Part shown: positions 49,107-62,849 of the stretch, one piece after another | Layout: every line of letters begins with the position of its first letter | How positions within the stretch are numbered: the stretch's first letter is position 1 | Notes under the pieces: generated by a model | The model's database searches: none | The model's input: the letters and a program-made list of their open reading frames with translations, nothing else | What the model was told of the DNA's origin: nothing | Made by a program: the position numbers and the translations under genes | Assembly: GCA_017308235.1 (NCBI GenBank) | Contig: JAFKFL010000017.1 | Location: 1 to 64,000 of the forward strand | From: Alphaproteobacteria bacterium | GTDB taxonomy: Bacteria > Pseudomonadota > Alphaproteobacteria > Reyranellales > Reyranellaceae | DNA: 64,000 nt | Direction: 5' to 3'

Positions 49107-50423
49107 ATGGCTTTTGCCGCCGTCGAGCGCCTGATCGCCTTCCGTTATTTGCGCGCCCAGCGCGAGGAAGGGTTCATTTCGGTTATCGCGGGCTTCTCGC
49201 TCGCCGGTATCGCGTTGGGAGTCGGCACGTTGATCGTTGTGATGGCCGTGATGAACGGCTTTCGCATCGAGATGCTACGGCAAATGTCGGCCATCAGTGG
49301 CCAACTTGGCGTCCAGGGCAATCGCGGCGGGCTTGACGCGACTCCCGACCTTTTGGCCCGGCTACGCGCGATCCCGGGCGTGGTATCGGCCACTCCCTCG
49401 GCTGAGGGCCAGGTGATCGCGGTCGCCGGTGATAAGGTCCGAGGTGTCCTTTTGCGCGGCATGCGCCCCGAGGATTTCAAGGCACGCCTGCCGCTTTCGG
49501 CGGCCATCGACGGCCCTCCGGCGGTGCGTGATCGCTATCGTGGCCTTTGTCGCGGCGACGGCACCGACGCACAGACCGACTGGGGTTCGCTCAAGGGGTT
49601 CGGCGATCAATTCACGGTGGTGGTTGGGCGGCGATTTGCCGACCTGATGGGACTGAAGGTGGGCGACCGCCTGCAGCTTGTCTCGCCGGTTTCGGTCGCG
49701 ACGCCACTTGGCGTCATGCCGCGTTCGGGCAACGCGCGTGTGAGCGCGATCTTCTGCGCCGGCATGTACGACTACGACGCCAATTTCGTCTACGCGCCCC
49801 TGGTCGACGTCCAGCGCCTGCTCGATCTTGGCAACAAGGTAACGACGATCGAGATATTCCTTGATGAGACCGCGCCACTTGCCAGGACCCGTCAGCTGGC
49901 GATGCAGGCGGTCGGCGTTCAGGGCTGGGTGTTCGACTGGTTCCAGGCCAATATTGGCTTCTTCTCGGCGATCGAAGCGCAGACCAACGTCATGTTCCTC
50001 GTCTTGACCATGATCGTGCTGGTTGCTGCCTTCAATATCGTCTCGAGCCTGGTCATGCTGGTGCGAACCAAGACGGCCGACATCGCGATCCTGCGCACCA
50101 TGGGGGCGACGAGAGGCGCCATCCTGCGCCTGTTCCTGATCGACGGGTTGGTGATCGGTGGCCTCGGTACCGCGATCGGCGTCATCCTGGGCCTGGCCTT
50201 CGCCGACAACATCGAAGCGATCCGGCAATGGTTGCAACATACCTTCGGTCTCGTCCTGTTCGACGAGACGCTCTATCTGCTGGCCGAGATGCCGTCGCAT
50301 ATCGATTGGCAGGAAGTGGCGGGAATCGCTGTGATGGCGATCTTCTTTGCCCTGATCGCCTCACTCTATCCCGCCGCCCGGGCCGCGCGGCTCGACCCGG
50401 TTGAGGGCCTGCACCGTGAGTGA
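49107..50423 (+). CDS. lolC: Lipoprotein-releasing ABC transporter permease (LolC/E family), first copy
   Basis: 438-residue inner-membrane protein of the MacB/FtsX type with four helices: one near residues 25-50 (FSLAGIALGVGTLIVVMAVMNGF) and three in the C-terminal third. A large periplasmic domain lies between. It extracts lipoproteins for transfer to LolA. It carries a short extra stretch, RGLCRGDGTDAQTDWGSL, in the periplasmic domain that the next gene lacks. It overlaps the second permease by 8 nt. Confidence 0.9.
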   Translation: MAFAAVERLIAFRYLRAQREEGFISVIAGFSLAGIALGVGTLIVVMAVMNGFRIEMLRQMSAISGQLGVQGNRGGLDATPDLLARLRAIPGVVSATPSAEGQVIAVAGDKVRGVLLRGMRPEDFKARLPLSAAIDGPPAVRDRYRGLCRGDGTDAQTDWGSLKGFGDQFTVVVGRRFADLMGLKVGDRLQLVSPVSVATPLGVMPRSGNARVSAIFCAGMYDYDANFVYAPLVDVQRLLDLGNKVTTIEIFLDETAPLARTRQLAMQAVGVQGWVFDWFQANIGFFSAIEAQTNVMFLVLTMIVLVAAFNIVSSLVMLVRTKTADIAILRTMGATRGAILRLFLIDGLVIGGLGTAIGVILGLAFADNIEAIRQWLQHTFGLVLFDETLYLLAEMPSHIDWQEVAGIAVMAIFFALIASLYPAARAARLDPVEGLHRE

Positions 50424-51675
50424 GCGGGTGCATGCCGTCGAGCGTTGGCTCGCCTGGCGCTATCTTGCGACCCGGCAACGCGAAGGCTTCGTGTCGTTCA
50501 TCGCGATCTTCTCGCTGATCGGCGTGGCGCTCGGTGTGGCGACCCTGATCGTCGTGCTGTCCGTCATGGGTGGCTTTCGCCAGGAGCTGATCGGTCGGCT
50601 GATTGGCATGAACGGCGATGTCGTCATCACGGCCCGCAATGGCATGCTGGAGGCGGACGCAGATCTTGTAGCGTCGCTGAGGCAAACGCCCGGTGTCGAG
50701 GCGGTATGGCTTACGCTCGAACGCCAGGCGCTCGTCAGCGCCAACGGCCAGACGCGCGGCGCCGTCCTGCGCGGTGTGCGTACCGAAGACCTGTTGGCCC
50801 GCGCCATCGTGACGGCGAACATCGTGCGCGGCGAGCTCGGGGCTTTTGGCACACGGCCGGGCGTCGTGATCGGCGAAAGGCTGAGGCAATCGCTCAATCT
50901 GCAGATTGGCGACAAGATTACCATCGTGACGCAGCGGCTGAACGAAAGCGGCACGATCGCGCCGCGCTATACCGACTACGAGGTTTTGGCGAGCTTCCTC
51001 AGCAAGCGCTACGAATTCGATTCAGCGTTTGTATTCTTGCCCCTGTCGATGCTGCAGGAGGATCTCGAATACGATCGCAAGACGGTGAGCTCGATTGATC
51101 TTGAACTTCCCGACCCAACCGAGGCACCGAAGGTGGCGGCGGCTATTCGCGCGTCGTTGCACCGCGACGACCTCAAAGTGGCGGACTGGCAAAGTCTCAA
51201 TGCCCGGTTCGTGGGCGCACTACAGATTGAACGCGTGATGATGTTCATCATTCTGAGCCTGATCATCCTGGTGGCAGCGATGAACGTGGTGGCGAGCTTC
51301 ACCATGTTGGTGCGTGTGAAGCGGGGCAGCATCTCTATCCTGCGGACGATGGGGGCCGGGCAGGGCACCATCATCCGCGCCTTCTTCATGGCGGCGGCCG
51401 GCGTCGGCGTGATTGGGACGGTGGCCGGTACGGCGCTGGGCCTGCTGATCTGCGCCAACATGCCGGCAATTGGACGGCTTCTGACGGCACTGACTGGCGC
51501 GGCCGGTTCGGGCGGCGCCGAGGTCGATTTCATTACCTCCATGCCTGTTCGCGTGCAGCCGCTCGAAGTTCTGTCTATTGTGCTGGTGGCGATCCTGCTG
51601 TCGCTTGGCGCGGCCGCCTATCCCGCGTGGCGCAGCACACAAATCGAACCCGTCGAAGGGCTCCGCCATGAGTGA
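50416..51675 (+). CDS. lolE: Lipoprotein-releasing ABC transporter permease (LolC/E family), second copy
   Basis: 419 residues from the GTG at 50416, with GAGGGC 7 nt upstream, inside the end of the first permease gene (GTGAGTGA). Same topology as its neighbour: helix [23 protein letters not shown] near the N-terminus, and the FtsX-type segment [32 protein letters not shown]. The two are clear paralogs and probably form a LolCE heterodimer. Which copy corresponds to LolC or LolE was set by order only. Confidence 0.87.
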   Translation: MSERVHAVERWLAWRYLATRQREGFVSFIAIFSLIGVALGVATLIVVLSVMGGFRQELIGRLIGMNGDVVITARNGMLEADADLVASLRQTPGVEAVWLTLERQALVSANGQTRGAVLRGVRTEDLLARAIVTANIVRGELGAFGTRPGVVIGERLRQSLNLQIGDKITIVTQRLNESGTIAPRYTDYEVLASFLSKRYEFDSAFVFLPLSMLQEDLEYDRKTVSSIDLELPDPTEAPKVAAAIRASLHRDDLKVADWQSLNARFVGALQIERVMMFIILSLIILVAAMNVVASFTMLVRVKRGSISILRTMGAGQGTIIRAFFMAAAGVGVIGTVAGTALGLLICANMPAIGRLLTALTGAAGSGGAEVDFITSMPVRVQPLEVLSIVLVAILLSLGAAAYPAWRSTQIEPVEGLRHE

Positions 51676-52348
51676 AGACGCGTACCTGCTGTCTCTGCGC
51701 GATATTGCGCGTACCTTTATCCAGGGCGACCGCCGCCTCGAGGTCCTGCGCGGCATTACCCTCGACCTGCATCAGGGCGAGATCGTCGCTCTGGTCGGCC
51801 AGTCCGGCAGCGGCAAGTCGACCCTGCTGCATATCGCCGGCCTGCTTGAGCGGCCGGATGCGGGCGACGTGATTGTCGAAGGTCGATCGGTGCGGACGTT
51901 CGGTGACGGGCCGCGCACGGCGCTGCGCAGGAAGTTTCTGGGCTTCGTCTACCAGTATCATCATCTGCTGCCGGAATTCTCGGCGCTGGAAAATGTGATG
52001 CTGCCGCAAATGCTCAACGGCCTGCCACGGAGCCAGGCGAGGTTGCGCGCCTCCGAGCTATTGAAGATGGTTCAATTGACCGACCGTGCCGATCACCGCC
52101 CGGGCCGCCTTTCCGGCGGTGAGCAGCAGCGGGTGGCCATCGCTCGCGCTGTCGCCAATGCGCCGCGTGTGCTGCTAGCGGACGAGCCCACCGGCAATCT
52201 CGATTCATCGACGTCCGATGCGGTCTTTCGGCAGCTGCTGACGCTGGTTCGCGAAACCGGCATGGCGGCGCTGATCGCGACCCATAATCCCGAGCTCGCT
52301 GCGCGCATGGACCGTACGGTGCGTTTGAAGGACGGCGTCCTGGGCTAA
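51668..52348 (+). CDS. lolD: Lipoprotein-releasing ABC transporter ATP-binding protein
   Basis: 226-residue ATPase of the Lol exporter. Walker [11 protein letters not shown]-loop region [19 protein letters not shown], signature [14 protein letters not shown] and Walker [13 protein letters not shown] are intact. The start at 51668 overlaps lolE by 8 nt (ATGAGTGA), the same pattern as the lolC-lolE junction. Confidence 0.95.
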   Translation: MSEDAYLLSLRDIARTFIQGDRRLEVLRGITLDLHQGEIVALVGQSGSGKSTLLHIAGLLERPDAGDVIVEGRSVRTFGDGPRTALRRKFLGFVYQYHHLLPEFSALENVMLPQMLNGLPRSQARLRASELLKMVQLTDRADHRPGRLSGGEQQRVAIARAVANAPRVLLADEPTGNLDSSTSDAVFRQLLTLVRETGMAALIATHNPELAARMDRTVRLKDGVLG

Positions 52349-52391
52349 AGTCTGTCTCGCTTTCCACAAGGCTCGGGCGCAATAGTAGTCC

Positions 52392-55834
<3,443 letters not shown>

Positions 55835-55838
<4 letters not shown>

Positions 55839-56848
55839 GCCGCCAGCCCGGCCTGTTCGAGCAGCCACCGCCCACGCGGCGGACGCCGTCGCCGGGGGAG
55901 GTGCAGCCATCCTGGGATTCGCCGCTGCTCGAAGCGCCGCCGTTGCCGGTGAATATCCGTCTTGGCACCTCCTCGTGGTTCTTCCCCGGCTGGCGCGGGC
56001 TGGTCTACGAAGGCATCCATCCGCAGACGGCCCTCAGCAAGAAAGGGCTGGCGGCTTATGCCCAGATCCCGTTGCTGCGAACTGTCAGCCTTGATCGAAC
56101 CTTTTACGCGCCGATCACCACGATCGAATATGCCCGCTATGCGGCGCAGGTGCCGGACTCCTTCAGCTTCGTCGTGAAGGCTCCCGCGCTCGTTTGCGAT
56201 GCCGTGACGCGTGACGAGCAGGGCCGGGGCAAGGTTGCCAATCCGCACTTTCTCGATCCTGCGATCGCTGCGCGCGAGTTCGTCGTTCCGTGCCTTGAGG
56301 GGTTGGAGGCGAAGGCGGGGCCGCTGGTGTTCCAGGTGTCGCCACTGCCGCGCGGCCTGGTCGAGGAGGCTGCCGTATTGATCGAACGGCTTGCGACCTT
56401 TTTTGCCGCGCTGCCGGCGGAGCTTGGCCGTCAGCGTCCGCTCTACGCCCTTGAGCTACGCAACGCTGAGCTCCTGACGCCGAGGCTAATGCGCATGCTG
56501 CACGAGGTGGGCGTTCGATACTGCGTCGGACTGCACGATCGCATGCCCGAAGTGGAACGCCAGGAAGCGGCGCTGCGGGCGCTTGACGGCGATGCCTCAG
56601 GCGATCTGGTGGTGCGCTGGAACCTGCACCGAGGGTTCCTCTACCAGGCTGCCAAGCAGCGCTACGAGCCGTTCGACCGGCTGGTCGACGAAGATCCCGA
56701 GACCCGCCGCATCCTGGCCCGCATGGCCCAGGCGGCTTTCAAGGCAGGCCGTAAGGTCTGGATCACGGCGAACAATAAGGCCGAGGGCAGCGCACCCTTG
56801 TCGCTCCTCAAGCTCGCCGAGGAGATCGCCGCGGCTGCGCAGGATTGA
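55835..56848 (+). CDS. DUF72-family protein
   Basis: 337 residues from a TTG overlapping the dnaE stop (TTGA), with GGAGGAG 3-4 nt upstream. The DUF72 (YecE-like) TIM-barrel fold is indicated by IRLGTSSWFFPGWRGLVYEG, FYAPITTIEYARYAAQVPDSFSFVVKAP and a C-terminal KVWITANNKAEGSAPLS. The first 40 residues are Pro-rich and not conserved in type. Molecular function is unknown. Coupling to dnaE suggests co-expression, not necessarily a shared role. Confidence 0.85.
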
Positions 56849-56927
56849 ATCTTTCACATTAGAAACGCCGCCTAATTAATTGTTATATATACGTTTATAT
56901 TCATCAGAAATGGGATACGTGCTGTTC

Positions 56928-56956
56928 TTGCTTTCGTAACCGTTAGGTCCTAGAAA
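56928..56956 (+). promoter_or_regulatory. Candidate promoter of the rpsB operon with AT-rich upstream region
   Basis: TTGCTT (56928-56933), 17-nt spacer, TAGAAA (56951-56956). An AT-rich block (56872-56910, with TAATTAATTG and TATATATA tracts) lies upstream and could act as an UP-like element. The leader of about 105 nt holds a hairpin GTCCC (57017-57021) / GGGAC (57027-57031). Confidence 0.45.
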
Positions 56957-57069
56957 CGCGCCACTTCGCACGCGGGTTTGCGGTCGCCGGGGAGACATCC
57001 CGACGCTCGCTCCGGTGTCCCAAGCAGGGACGGCGCCCGCGGAGGCTCAACCGGAAAAGGAGAAACGGC

Positions 57070-57861
57070 ATGGCTATGCCGACATTTACGATGCGTCAGT
57101 TGCTGGAGGCGGGGGTCCATTTCGGCCACCACACCCGGCGTTGGAACCCCAAGATGAAGCCGTACCTGTTCGGGGTGCGCAACGGGGTCCACATTATCGA
57201 CCTCACCAAAACCGTGCCCTTCCTGGAGCAGGCGTTGCTGCAGGTGCGTCAGGTCGTGGCCAATGGCGGCCGCGTCCTGTTCGTCGGCACCAAGGCGGCC
57301 GCGGCGGATCGGGTTGCCGAGGCGGCACGGCGTTGCGGCCAGTACTACGTGAACCACCGCTGGCTGGGCGGCATGATCACGAACTGGCAGACCATTTCAG
57401 CCTCGATCAAGCGCCTGCGCGAGCTCGATGATCGGCTCAAGGGCGATGTCGTGGGCCTGACCAAGAAGGAACAGCTCGATCTTACCCGCGAGCGCGACAA
57501 GCTTGAGCGGTCGCTGGGCGGCATCAAGGAGATGGGCGGCACGCCTGACATGCTGTTCATTATCGACACCAACAAGGAGGCGATCGCGGTCCAGGAAGCG
57601 CGCAAGCGCGGCATTCCGATCGCGGCCATCCTCGACAGCAACTCCGACCCGGACGGCATCGACTATCCGATCCCGGGCAATGACGATGCGATCCGCGCCG
57701 TGTCGCTCTACTGCGATCTGATCTCGAGCGCCGTGCTCGACGGCATCCGGGCCGAAATCGCGGCTTCAGGCGGCGACGTTGGTGAGCTTTCCGAGCCGCC
57801 TGCCGAGGAAGTCCCCGTCGTCGAAAGCGAAGGGGCGGCCGGGGCATCGCCGGCCGAATAG
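57070..57861 (+). CDS. rpsB: 30S ribosomal protein S2
   Basis: 263 residues from the ATG at 57070, with AAGGAG 7 nt upstream. It opens [29 protein letters not shown], the S2 signature. [13 protein letters not shown] and the second signature around [22 protein letters not shown] are present. The C-terminus has the acidic, Ala/Glu-rich tail ([20 protein letters not shown]) common in alphaproteobacteria. It heads the rpsB-tsf-pyrH-frr cluster; S2 usually autoregulates rpsB-tsf through the leader. Confidence 0.97.
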   Translation: MAMPTFTMRQLLEAGVHFGHHTRRWNPKMKPYLFGVRNGVHIIDLTKTVPFLEQALLQVRQVVANGGRVLFVGTKAAAADRVAEAARRCGQYYVNHRWLGGMITNWQTISASIKRLRELDDRLKGDVVGLTKKEQLDLTRERDKLERSLGGIKEMGGTPDMLFIIDTNKEAIAVQEARKRGIPIAAILDSNSDPDGIDYPIPGNDDAIRAVSLYCDLISSAVLDGIRAEIAASGGDVGELSEPPAEEVPVVESEGAAGASPAE

Positions 57862-57886
57862 CGGCCCCTCTGGAAGACGAATAGCG

Positions 57887-57908
57887 GGGCCGGTCGCAAG
57901 ACCGGCCC
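57887..57908 (+). terminator. GNRA-loop hairpin between rpsB and tsf (attenuator)
   Basis: GGGCCGGTC (57887-57895), loop GCAA and GACCGGCCC (57900-57908) form a perfect 9-bp stem followed by TTGTTGC, a weak U-run. It may partially terminate or stabilise the rpsB message ahead of tsf. Confidence 0.55.
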
Positions 57909-57933
57909 TTGTTGCACCGCATGGAGCTTGAAG

Positions 57934-58860
57934 ATGGCTGAGATCACCGCATCGCTCGTCAAGGAACTGCGCGAGAAGACCGGCGCCGGCATGATGGACT
58001 GCAAGAAGGCGCTGAACGAGGTCCAGGGTGACCTCGAAAAGGCGATCGACTGGCTGCGTACCAAAGGCTTGTCCGCCGCGTCGAAGAAGGCCGGGCGAAT
58101 CGCCGCTGAAGGCCTGGTCGGCGTCACGGCCAATGGAACACGCGGTGCGGTCATCGAAGTGAATGCTGAAACTGACTTCGTTGGCCGCAACGAACAGTTC
58201 CAGAAATTCGTGGGTACCACCACCAAGATCGCCCTGGAGCAGGGCGGTGATCTCGCCAAGGTCGCTGCCTCGCCATTTCCCGGTGCCGGCCGCGACGTCC
58301 AGGCCGAGCTCACTAACCTGATCGCGACAATCGGCGAGAACATGACGCTGCGCCGCGCCGCGTCGCTCTCGGTGTCGGATGGCGTCGTGGCCGCCTATAC
58401 GCACAATGCCGTCGCACCCGACCTTGGGAAGATCGGTGTGCTCGTCGCGCTCGAGTCGACCGGCGACAAGGCGAAGCTTGCGCTTTTGGCCAAGCAGCTC
58501 GCCATGCATGTGGCCGCCGCCAATCCGCAGTCACTGACGGTTGCCGAACTCGACAAGGTGTTGGTCGAGCGCGAGCGCGCGGTACTGGCCGAGAAGGCCG
58601 GGCAGAGCGGCAAGGCCGCCGACATCATCGCCAAGATGGTCGAGGGCGGTCTGCGCAAATTTCACCAGGAGGTCGTGCTCCTTGAGCAGGCCTTCGTGAT
58701 GGACGGCAAGACCAAGGTATCGAAGGTGGTTGACGAAGTGGGCAAGCAAGTCGGCGCACCGGTGCGCATCGCAGGCTTCCTTCGCTTTGCTCTCGGTGAA
58801 GGAATCGAGAAGAAATCGGAAGATTTCGCGGCCGAGGTGGCCGCTCAGCTCAAGAAGTAG
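57934..58860 (+). CDS. tsf: Elongation factor Ts
   Basis: 308-residue guanine-nucleotide exchange factor for EF-Tu, from the ATG at 57934. It opens [27 protein letters not shown]. The TDF-type motif in [16 protein letters not shown], which prises EF-Tu's nucleotide site, is intact, and FVMDGKTKV is in the C-terminal part. An in-frame TTG two codons upstream is less likely. Confidence 0.97.
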   Translation: MAEITASLVKELREKTGAGMMDCKKALNEVQGDLEKAIDWLRTKGLSAASKKAGRIAAEGLVGVTANGTRGAVIEVNAETDFVGRNEQFQKFVGTTTKIALEQGGDLAKVAASPFPGAGRDVQAELTNLIATIGENMTLRRAASLSVSDGVVAAYTHNAVAPDLGKIGVLVALESTGDKAKLALLAKQLAMHVAAANPQSLTVAELDKVLVERERAVLAEKAGQSGKAADIIAKMVEGGLRKFHQEVVLLEQAFVMDGKTKVSKVVDEVGKQVGAPVRIAGFLRFALGEGIEKKSEDFAAEVAAQLKK

Positions 58861-58925
58861 TAAGGATGGACTCCTGGCGCGCGGGAGGAAGCCTGCACCG
58901 CCCAAGAACTTCTTTGAGGCACTGA

Positions 58926-59651
58926 ATGCCGCCGGCTCCCCGCTACCGTCGCGTCCTTTTGAAGCTCTCTGGCGAGGGGCTGATGGGGGACCGGGAATAC
59001 GGTCTCGATCCGAAGATGGTTGGGATGGTGGCCCAGGAGATCAAGACCGTGCACGACATGGGCGTGCAGGTTTGCCTGGTGATCGGCGGTGGCAACATCT
59101 TTCGCGGCGTGTCAGCTGCAGCGTCAGGCATGGATAGAGCAAGCGGCGACTACATGGGCATGCTTGCCACGGTTATTAATTCATTGGCTATGCAGAGTGC
59201 GCTGGAGCGCAAAGGACTGCAGACGCGTGTACAGTCCGCCATCCCCATGACGACTGTCTGCGAGCCCTATATCCGCCGTCGTGCGGCCCGCCATATGGAC
59301 AAGGGCCGGGTGGTGATCTTCGCTGCCGGCACCGGCAATCCCTTCTTCACGACCGATACGGCCGCCGCCTTGCGCGCGGCCGAGATGGGGGTGGATGCGA
59401 TGTTGAAAGGGACGCAGGTAGATGGTGTCTACTCGGCCGACCCGCGTAAGGACAAGAACGCCAAGCGTTACGATAATCTCACCTACATGGACGTGCTGTC
59501 GCGTGACCTGCAGGTGATGGACGCATCGGCCATCTCGCTCGCGCGCGAGAACCGGATTCCGATTATCGTGTTCGACATCCACAAACTTGGTGCTTTCGCC
59601 GAGACGATGGCGGGGCTGGGTACTTTCACAATCATCAAGGACGAGGGCTGA
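58926..59651 (+). CDS. pyrH: Uridylate kinase (UMP kinase)
   Basis: 241-residue hexameric amino-acid-kinase-fold enzyme making UDP from UMP. It opens with [26 protein letters not shown] and the C-terminal YADP-type motif read here as [16 protein letters not shown] are present. It is 65 nt after tsf and one base before frr. Confidence 0.96.
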   Translation: MPPAPRYRRVLLKLSGEGLMGDREYGLDPKMVGMVAQEIKTVHDMGVQVCLVIGGGNIFRGVSAAASGMDRASGDYMGMLATVINSLAMQSALERKGLQTRVQSAIPMTTVCEPYIRRRAARHMDKGRVVIFAAGTGNPFFTTDTAAALRAAEMGVDAMLKGTQVDGVYSADPRKDKNAKRYDNLTYMDVLSRDLQVMDASAISLARENRIPIIVFDIHKLGAFAETMAGLGTFTIIKDEG

Positions 59652-59652
59652 A

Positions 59653-60207
59653 ATGAGCACAGACCTCAAGGAACTCGAAAAACGTATGCAGGGCGCGATG
59701 GAGTCCCTGAAAAAGGAACTCGGTGGCCTGCGTACCGGGCGTGCCTCCGTCAACCTGCTCGACCCGGTCATGGTCGAGGCCTATGGGCAGCGCATGTCGC
59801 TCAACCAGGTCGGCACAGTAAGCGCGCCCGAGCCGCGTCTGCTTACCGTCAACGTCTGGGACAAGGGCTTGGTCATCTCCACAGCCAAGGCGATCCGCGA
59901 AGCCGGACTCGGCCTCAATCCCGCGCCGGATGGGCAGATGATCCGCATCCCGATTCCAGAGCTCACCGCCGAGCGGCGTAACGAGCTTGCCAAGCTCGCG
60001 CACAAATATGCCGAGCAAGGACGGGTCGCCGTGCGCAACGTGCGGCGAGACGGCATGGAGGCTCTGAAGAAGGCGGAGAAGGATCACAAGATCTCGCAAG
60101 ACGAGCATCACCAGAAATCGGACGAAGTGCAGAAGCTCACCGACCGCTATGTGAAGCTTGTCGACGAGACGCTGGTGCACAAGGAAAAGGAGATCAAGAC
60201 CGTCTGA
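59653..60207 (+). CDS. frr: Ribosome recycling factor
   Basis: 184 residues from the ATG at 59653. Splits post-termination ribosomes with EF-G. Signature parts: [52 protein letters not shown] and the helical C-terminus ending [16 protein letters not shown] longer frame within pyrH is rejected. Its stop shares one base with the uppS start. Confidence 0.97.
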   Translation: MSTDLKELEKRMQGAMESLKKELGGLRTGRASVNLLDPVMVEAYGQRMSLNQVGTVSAPEPRLLTVNVWDKGLVISTAKAIREAGLGLNPAPDGQMIRIPIPELTAERRNELAKLAHKYAEQGRVAVRNVRRDGMEALKKAEKDHKISQDEHHQKSDEVQKLTDRYVKLVDETLVHKEKEIKTV

Positions 60208-60947
60208 TGCCGACCGCGCCGCTGCCTGCCAATGCCGGTTCGACGCCGGGGCCGCACCACGTTGCCATTATCATGGATGGCAACGGTCGGTGGGCGAAGG
60301 CGCGTGGCCTGCCTCGCGTCGCGGGGCACCGCCGGGGCGCCGATGCGGTGCGCCGTGTGATCCGCGGCGCCGCCGAACTCGGTATTCCCGTTCTCACACT
60401 GTTTGCCTTCTCGACCGAGAACTGGACTCGGCCGGAGGCCGAGGTCAGCGACTTGATGGGTCTCTTGCGGCACTATCTGAAGCATGAGCTCGATGAACTG
60501 GCGCGCAATGGCGCCCGGCTGCGTGTGATCGGTGATCGCGGGCGTCTCGCGTCCGACATCGTGCGCGAGATCGCCGACGCCGAGGCCAAGACCCGCAGCA
60601 ACACCCGTATCGACGTCAATATCTGCATCAACTACGGCGCGCGCGACGAGATCCTGCAGGCGACGCGCAGTCTCGCGCGCAAGGTGGCCGCAGGCGAAAT
60701 CAATGCCGACGAGATCGATGACGAGCGGTTCGAAAGGGAGCTTTTGACCGCCGGCGTGCCGGATCCCGACCTGCTGATCCGAACCAGCGGCGAACAACGC
60801 ATCAGCAATTTCCTGCTTTGGCAGTGTGCCTACGCAGAGCTCGTGTTCGTGGACACGCTCTGGCCCGATTTCGAGAAGGGCCATCTCGAGGAGGCCGTTG
60901 TCGAATTCCGGCGACGCGAACGGCGCTATGGCGGCGTCGACAGCTAG
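60207..60947 (+). CDS. uppS: Undecaprenyl diphosphate synthase (cis-prenyltransferase)
   Basis: 246 residues. Makes the C55 lipid carrier precursor for peptidoglycan and surface polysaccharides. The catalytic Asp24 lies in IIMDGNGRWA, followed by RGLPRVAGHRRGA. FAFSTENWTRP and the C-terminal DLLIRTSGEQRISNFLLWQ are family hallmarks. Starts 1 nt inside frr and overlaps cdsA by 20 nt. Confidence 0.96.
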   Translation: MPTAPLPANAGSTPGPHHVAIIMDGNGRWAKARGLPRVAGHRRGADAVRRVIRGAAELGIPVLTLFAFSTENWTRPEAEVSDLMGLLRHYLKHELDELARNGARLRVIGDRGRLASDIVREIADAEAKTRSNTRIDVNICINYGARDEILQATRSLARKVAAGEINADEIDDERFERELLTAGVPDPDLLIRTSGEQRISNFLLWQCAYAELVFVDTLWPDFEKGHLEEAVVEFRRRERRYGGVDS

Positions 60948-61620
60948 CGCACCAGATGTGCCGCGGCTTTTCCGCGGATTGCTGGTGCGTGTCGTTTCGG
61001 CTGTCATCCTCGCGCCGCTTTGCCTGGCGGCGATCTGGCTCGGCTTTCCCTGGATCGACCTGATGGCGGCGATTGCTGCTCCGTTCATTCTTGGCGAATG
61101 CATCAGGCTCACGCAGGGACAGCCTTTTGCGCGGGCATTCGCCATCGTCTATTGCATGGCGGCAGTCGCGGTCTTGTTGTGGCTGCGGCATCAGCCGAAT
61201 CTCGGCCGCGAGACCGTGCTTTGGATCATCGCCTGCGTGTGGGCGACCGATATCGGTGCTTATTTTCTGGGTATTCTCGCAGGCGGGGCAAAACTTGCGC
61301 CGGCCATCAGCCCCAGCAAAACCTGGTCGGGCTTGCTCGGCGGCATGTGCCTGTCGGCCGTTGTCAGCGCCGCCTGTGGCTTGACGTTCGATCGCGGCGA
61401 CACCATCACGCTGGTATTGGCGGGCATCGGCATCGCGGCGGTTGCCCAGGCAGGTGACCTGTTGGAGTCTGCCGCCAAACGACGCGTCGGGTTGAAGGAC
61501 AGCGGCCGTCTCATTCCGGGCCACGGCGGTCTGCTCGATCGCATCGATGGTCTGATTGCGGCACTCGTCGTCATGGGGCTGGCACGCCTGATCGCTGGAG
61601 GAGTTTGGCCATGGGCATGA
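60928..61620 (+). CDS. cdsA: Phosphatidate cytidylyltransferase
   Basis: Inner-membrane enzyme forming CDP-diacylglycerol for all phospholipids. 230 residues from the ATG at 60928, shorter than E. coli CdsA (about 285), with several helices. The C-terminal CDS signature SAAKRRVGLKDSGRLIPGHGGLLDRID is complete with its acidic metal site. The start overlaps uppS by 20 nt and has only a weak ribosome site, so coupling is likely. Confidence 0.93.
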   Translation: MAASTASAPDVPRLFRGLLVRVVSAVILAPLCLAAIWLGFPWIDLMAAIAAPFILGECIRLTQGQPFARAFAIVYCMAAVAVLLWLRHQPNLGRETVLWIIACVWATDIGAYFLGILAGGAKLAPAISPSKTWSGLLGGMCLSAVVSAACGLTFDRGDTITLVLAGIGIAAVAQAGDLLESAAKRRVGLKDSGRLIPGHGGLLDRIDGLIAALVVMGLARLIAGGVWPWA

Positions 61621-62819
61621 TGCGCTGGACGGCGCCCTCGCGCGACAAGCCGCGCAGCGTAACCATTCTCGGTTCGACAGGCTCGGTCGGCCAGAGCACG
61701 GCCGATCTCATCGATCGTGATCCGGAAAGCTACAGCGTCGAGGCGCTGGTTGCGGGCAATTCGGTCGAGGCGCTGGCGGATCAGGCTCGGCGGCTGCATG
61801 CCAGGTTGGCCGTCGTCGCCAACCCGCAGCGCTATCGGGCCTTGAAGGATGCGCTGGCTGGAACCTCGATCGAGGCGGCTGCCGGACCAGAGGCCGTGGT
61901 TGAGGCGGCGTCACGGCCGGCCGACTGGGTGATGGCCGCAGTGGTCGGATTTGCCGGTCTCGAATCGACGCTGGTCGCGGCGCGCCGCGGCGCGATGGTG
62001 GCTCTGGCCAACAAGGAAGCGCTGGTCTGCGCAGGTCGACTGCTGATCGAGGCGGTCGAACAGTCGGGAGGGGTCCTGCTGCCGGTCGATTCGGAGCACA
62101 ATGCGATCTTTCAGGTTCTCGAACCGAGCCAACATCATGCCATCGACCGGTTGGTACTGACGGGGTCGGGTGGTCCGTTTCGCGACTGGTCGCTTGAGGA
62201 GATGGCGACGGCCACCCCGGAGCAAGCGCTTGCTCATCCCAACTGGGACATGGGCGCCAAGATTTCCATTGATTCGGCTACCATGATGAACAAGGGGCTC
62301 GAGCTCATCGAGGCGCACTTGCTGTTCCGTTTACCGCCGGAGCAGATCGAGATCGTGGTCCATCGCCAGTCGGTGATCCATTCGATGGTCGCTTACCGCG
62401 ACGGTTCAGTGCTGGCTCAGCTTGGCACTCCCGATATGCGCATTCCCATCAGCCACACGCTGGGTTGGCCAGCGCGGATCGACAGTCCGGCGGCTCGTCT
62501 CGACTTCACCAATCTGTCACCGCTCACCTTTGAGCGGCCCGATTCCAGCCGCTTTCCCCCGCTAAGACTGGCCCGTGAAGCGCTGGTGCTGGGTGGATTT
62601 GCCCCGATTGTGATGAATGCAGCCAACGAAGTGGCGGTCGCGGCCTTTCTGGCGCGGCGGATTGGCTTTTTGGATATCGCTCGGATCGTCGAGGACGTCC
62701 TCACGGCCACCGCGGTGTTGGCAGGTCCGGTCGAATCTCTCCAACAGGTCCAGGCGGCCGACGCCGAGGCGCGCCGACGGGCCGAGGAAGCTATCAAAGG
62801 CCACAGCGTAACCAATTGA
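61611..62819 (+). CDS. dxr: 1-deoxy-D-xylulose 5-phosphate reductoisomerase
   Basis: 402-residue enzyme of the MEP isoprenoid pathway (DXP to MEP, NADPH-dependent). The ATG at 61611 has GGAGG 9 nt upstream and overlaps cdsA. The nucleotide loop ILGSTGSVGQST, LANKEALVCAG, the metal-site VDSEHNAIFQ and the substrate-loop LDFTNLSPLTFE are intact. Other plausible starts lie at 61605 (TTG) and 61617. Confidence 0.96.
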   Translation: MGMMRWTAPSRDKPRSVTILGSTGSVGQSTADLIDRDPESYSVEALVAGNSVEALADQARRLHARLAVVANPQRYRALKDALAGTSIEAAAGPEAVVEAASRPADWVMAAVVGFAGLESTLVAARRGAMVALANKEALVCAGRLLIEAVEQSGGVLLPVDSEHNAIFQVLEPSQHHAIDRLVLTGSGGPFRDWSLEEMATATPEQALAHPNWDMGAKISIDSATMMNKGLELIEAHLLFRLPPEQIEIVVHRQSVIHSMVAYRDGSVLAQLGTPDMRIPISHTLGWPARIDSPAARLDFTNLSPLTFERPDSSRFPPLRLAREALVLGGFAPIVMNAANEVAVAAFLARRIGFLDIARIVEDVLTATAVLAGPVESLQQVQAADAEARRRAEEAIKGHSVTN

Positions 62820-62849
62820 AGAAGAACGAAATTTATGTTCTGGTGAGCC

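Noticed and set aside
47594..49108. 504-codon open frame antisense to proS
   Set aside because: Overlaps proS completely and has no domain or ribosome site; reverse-strand artefact.
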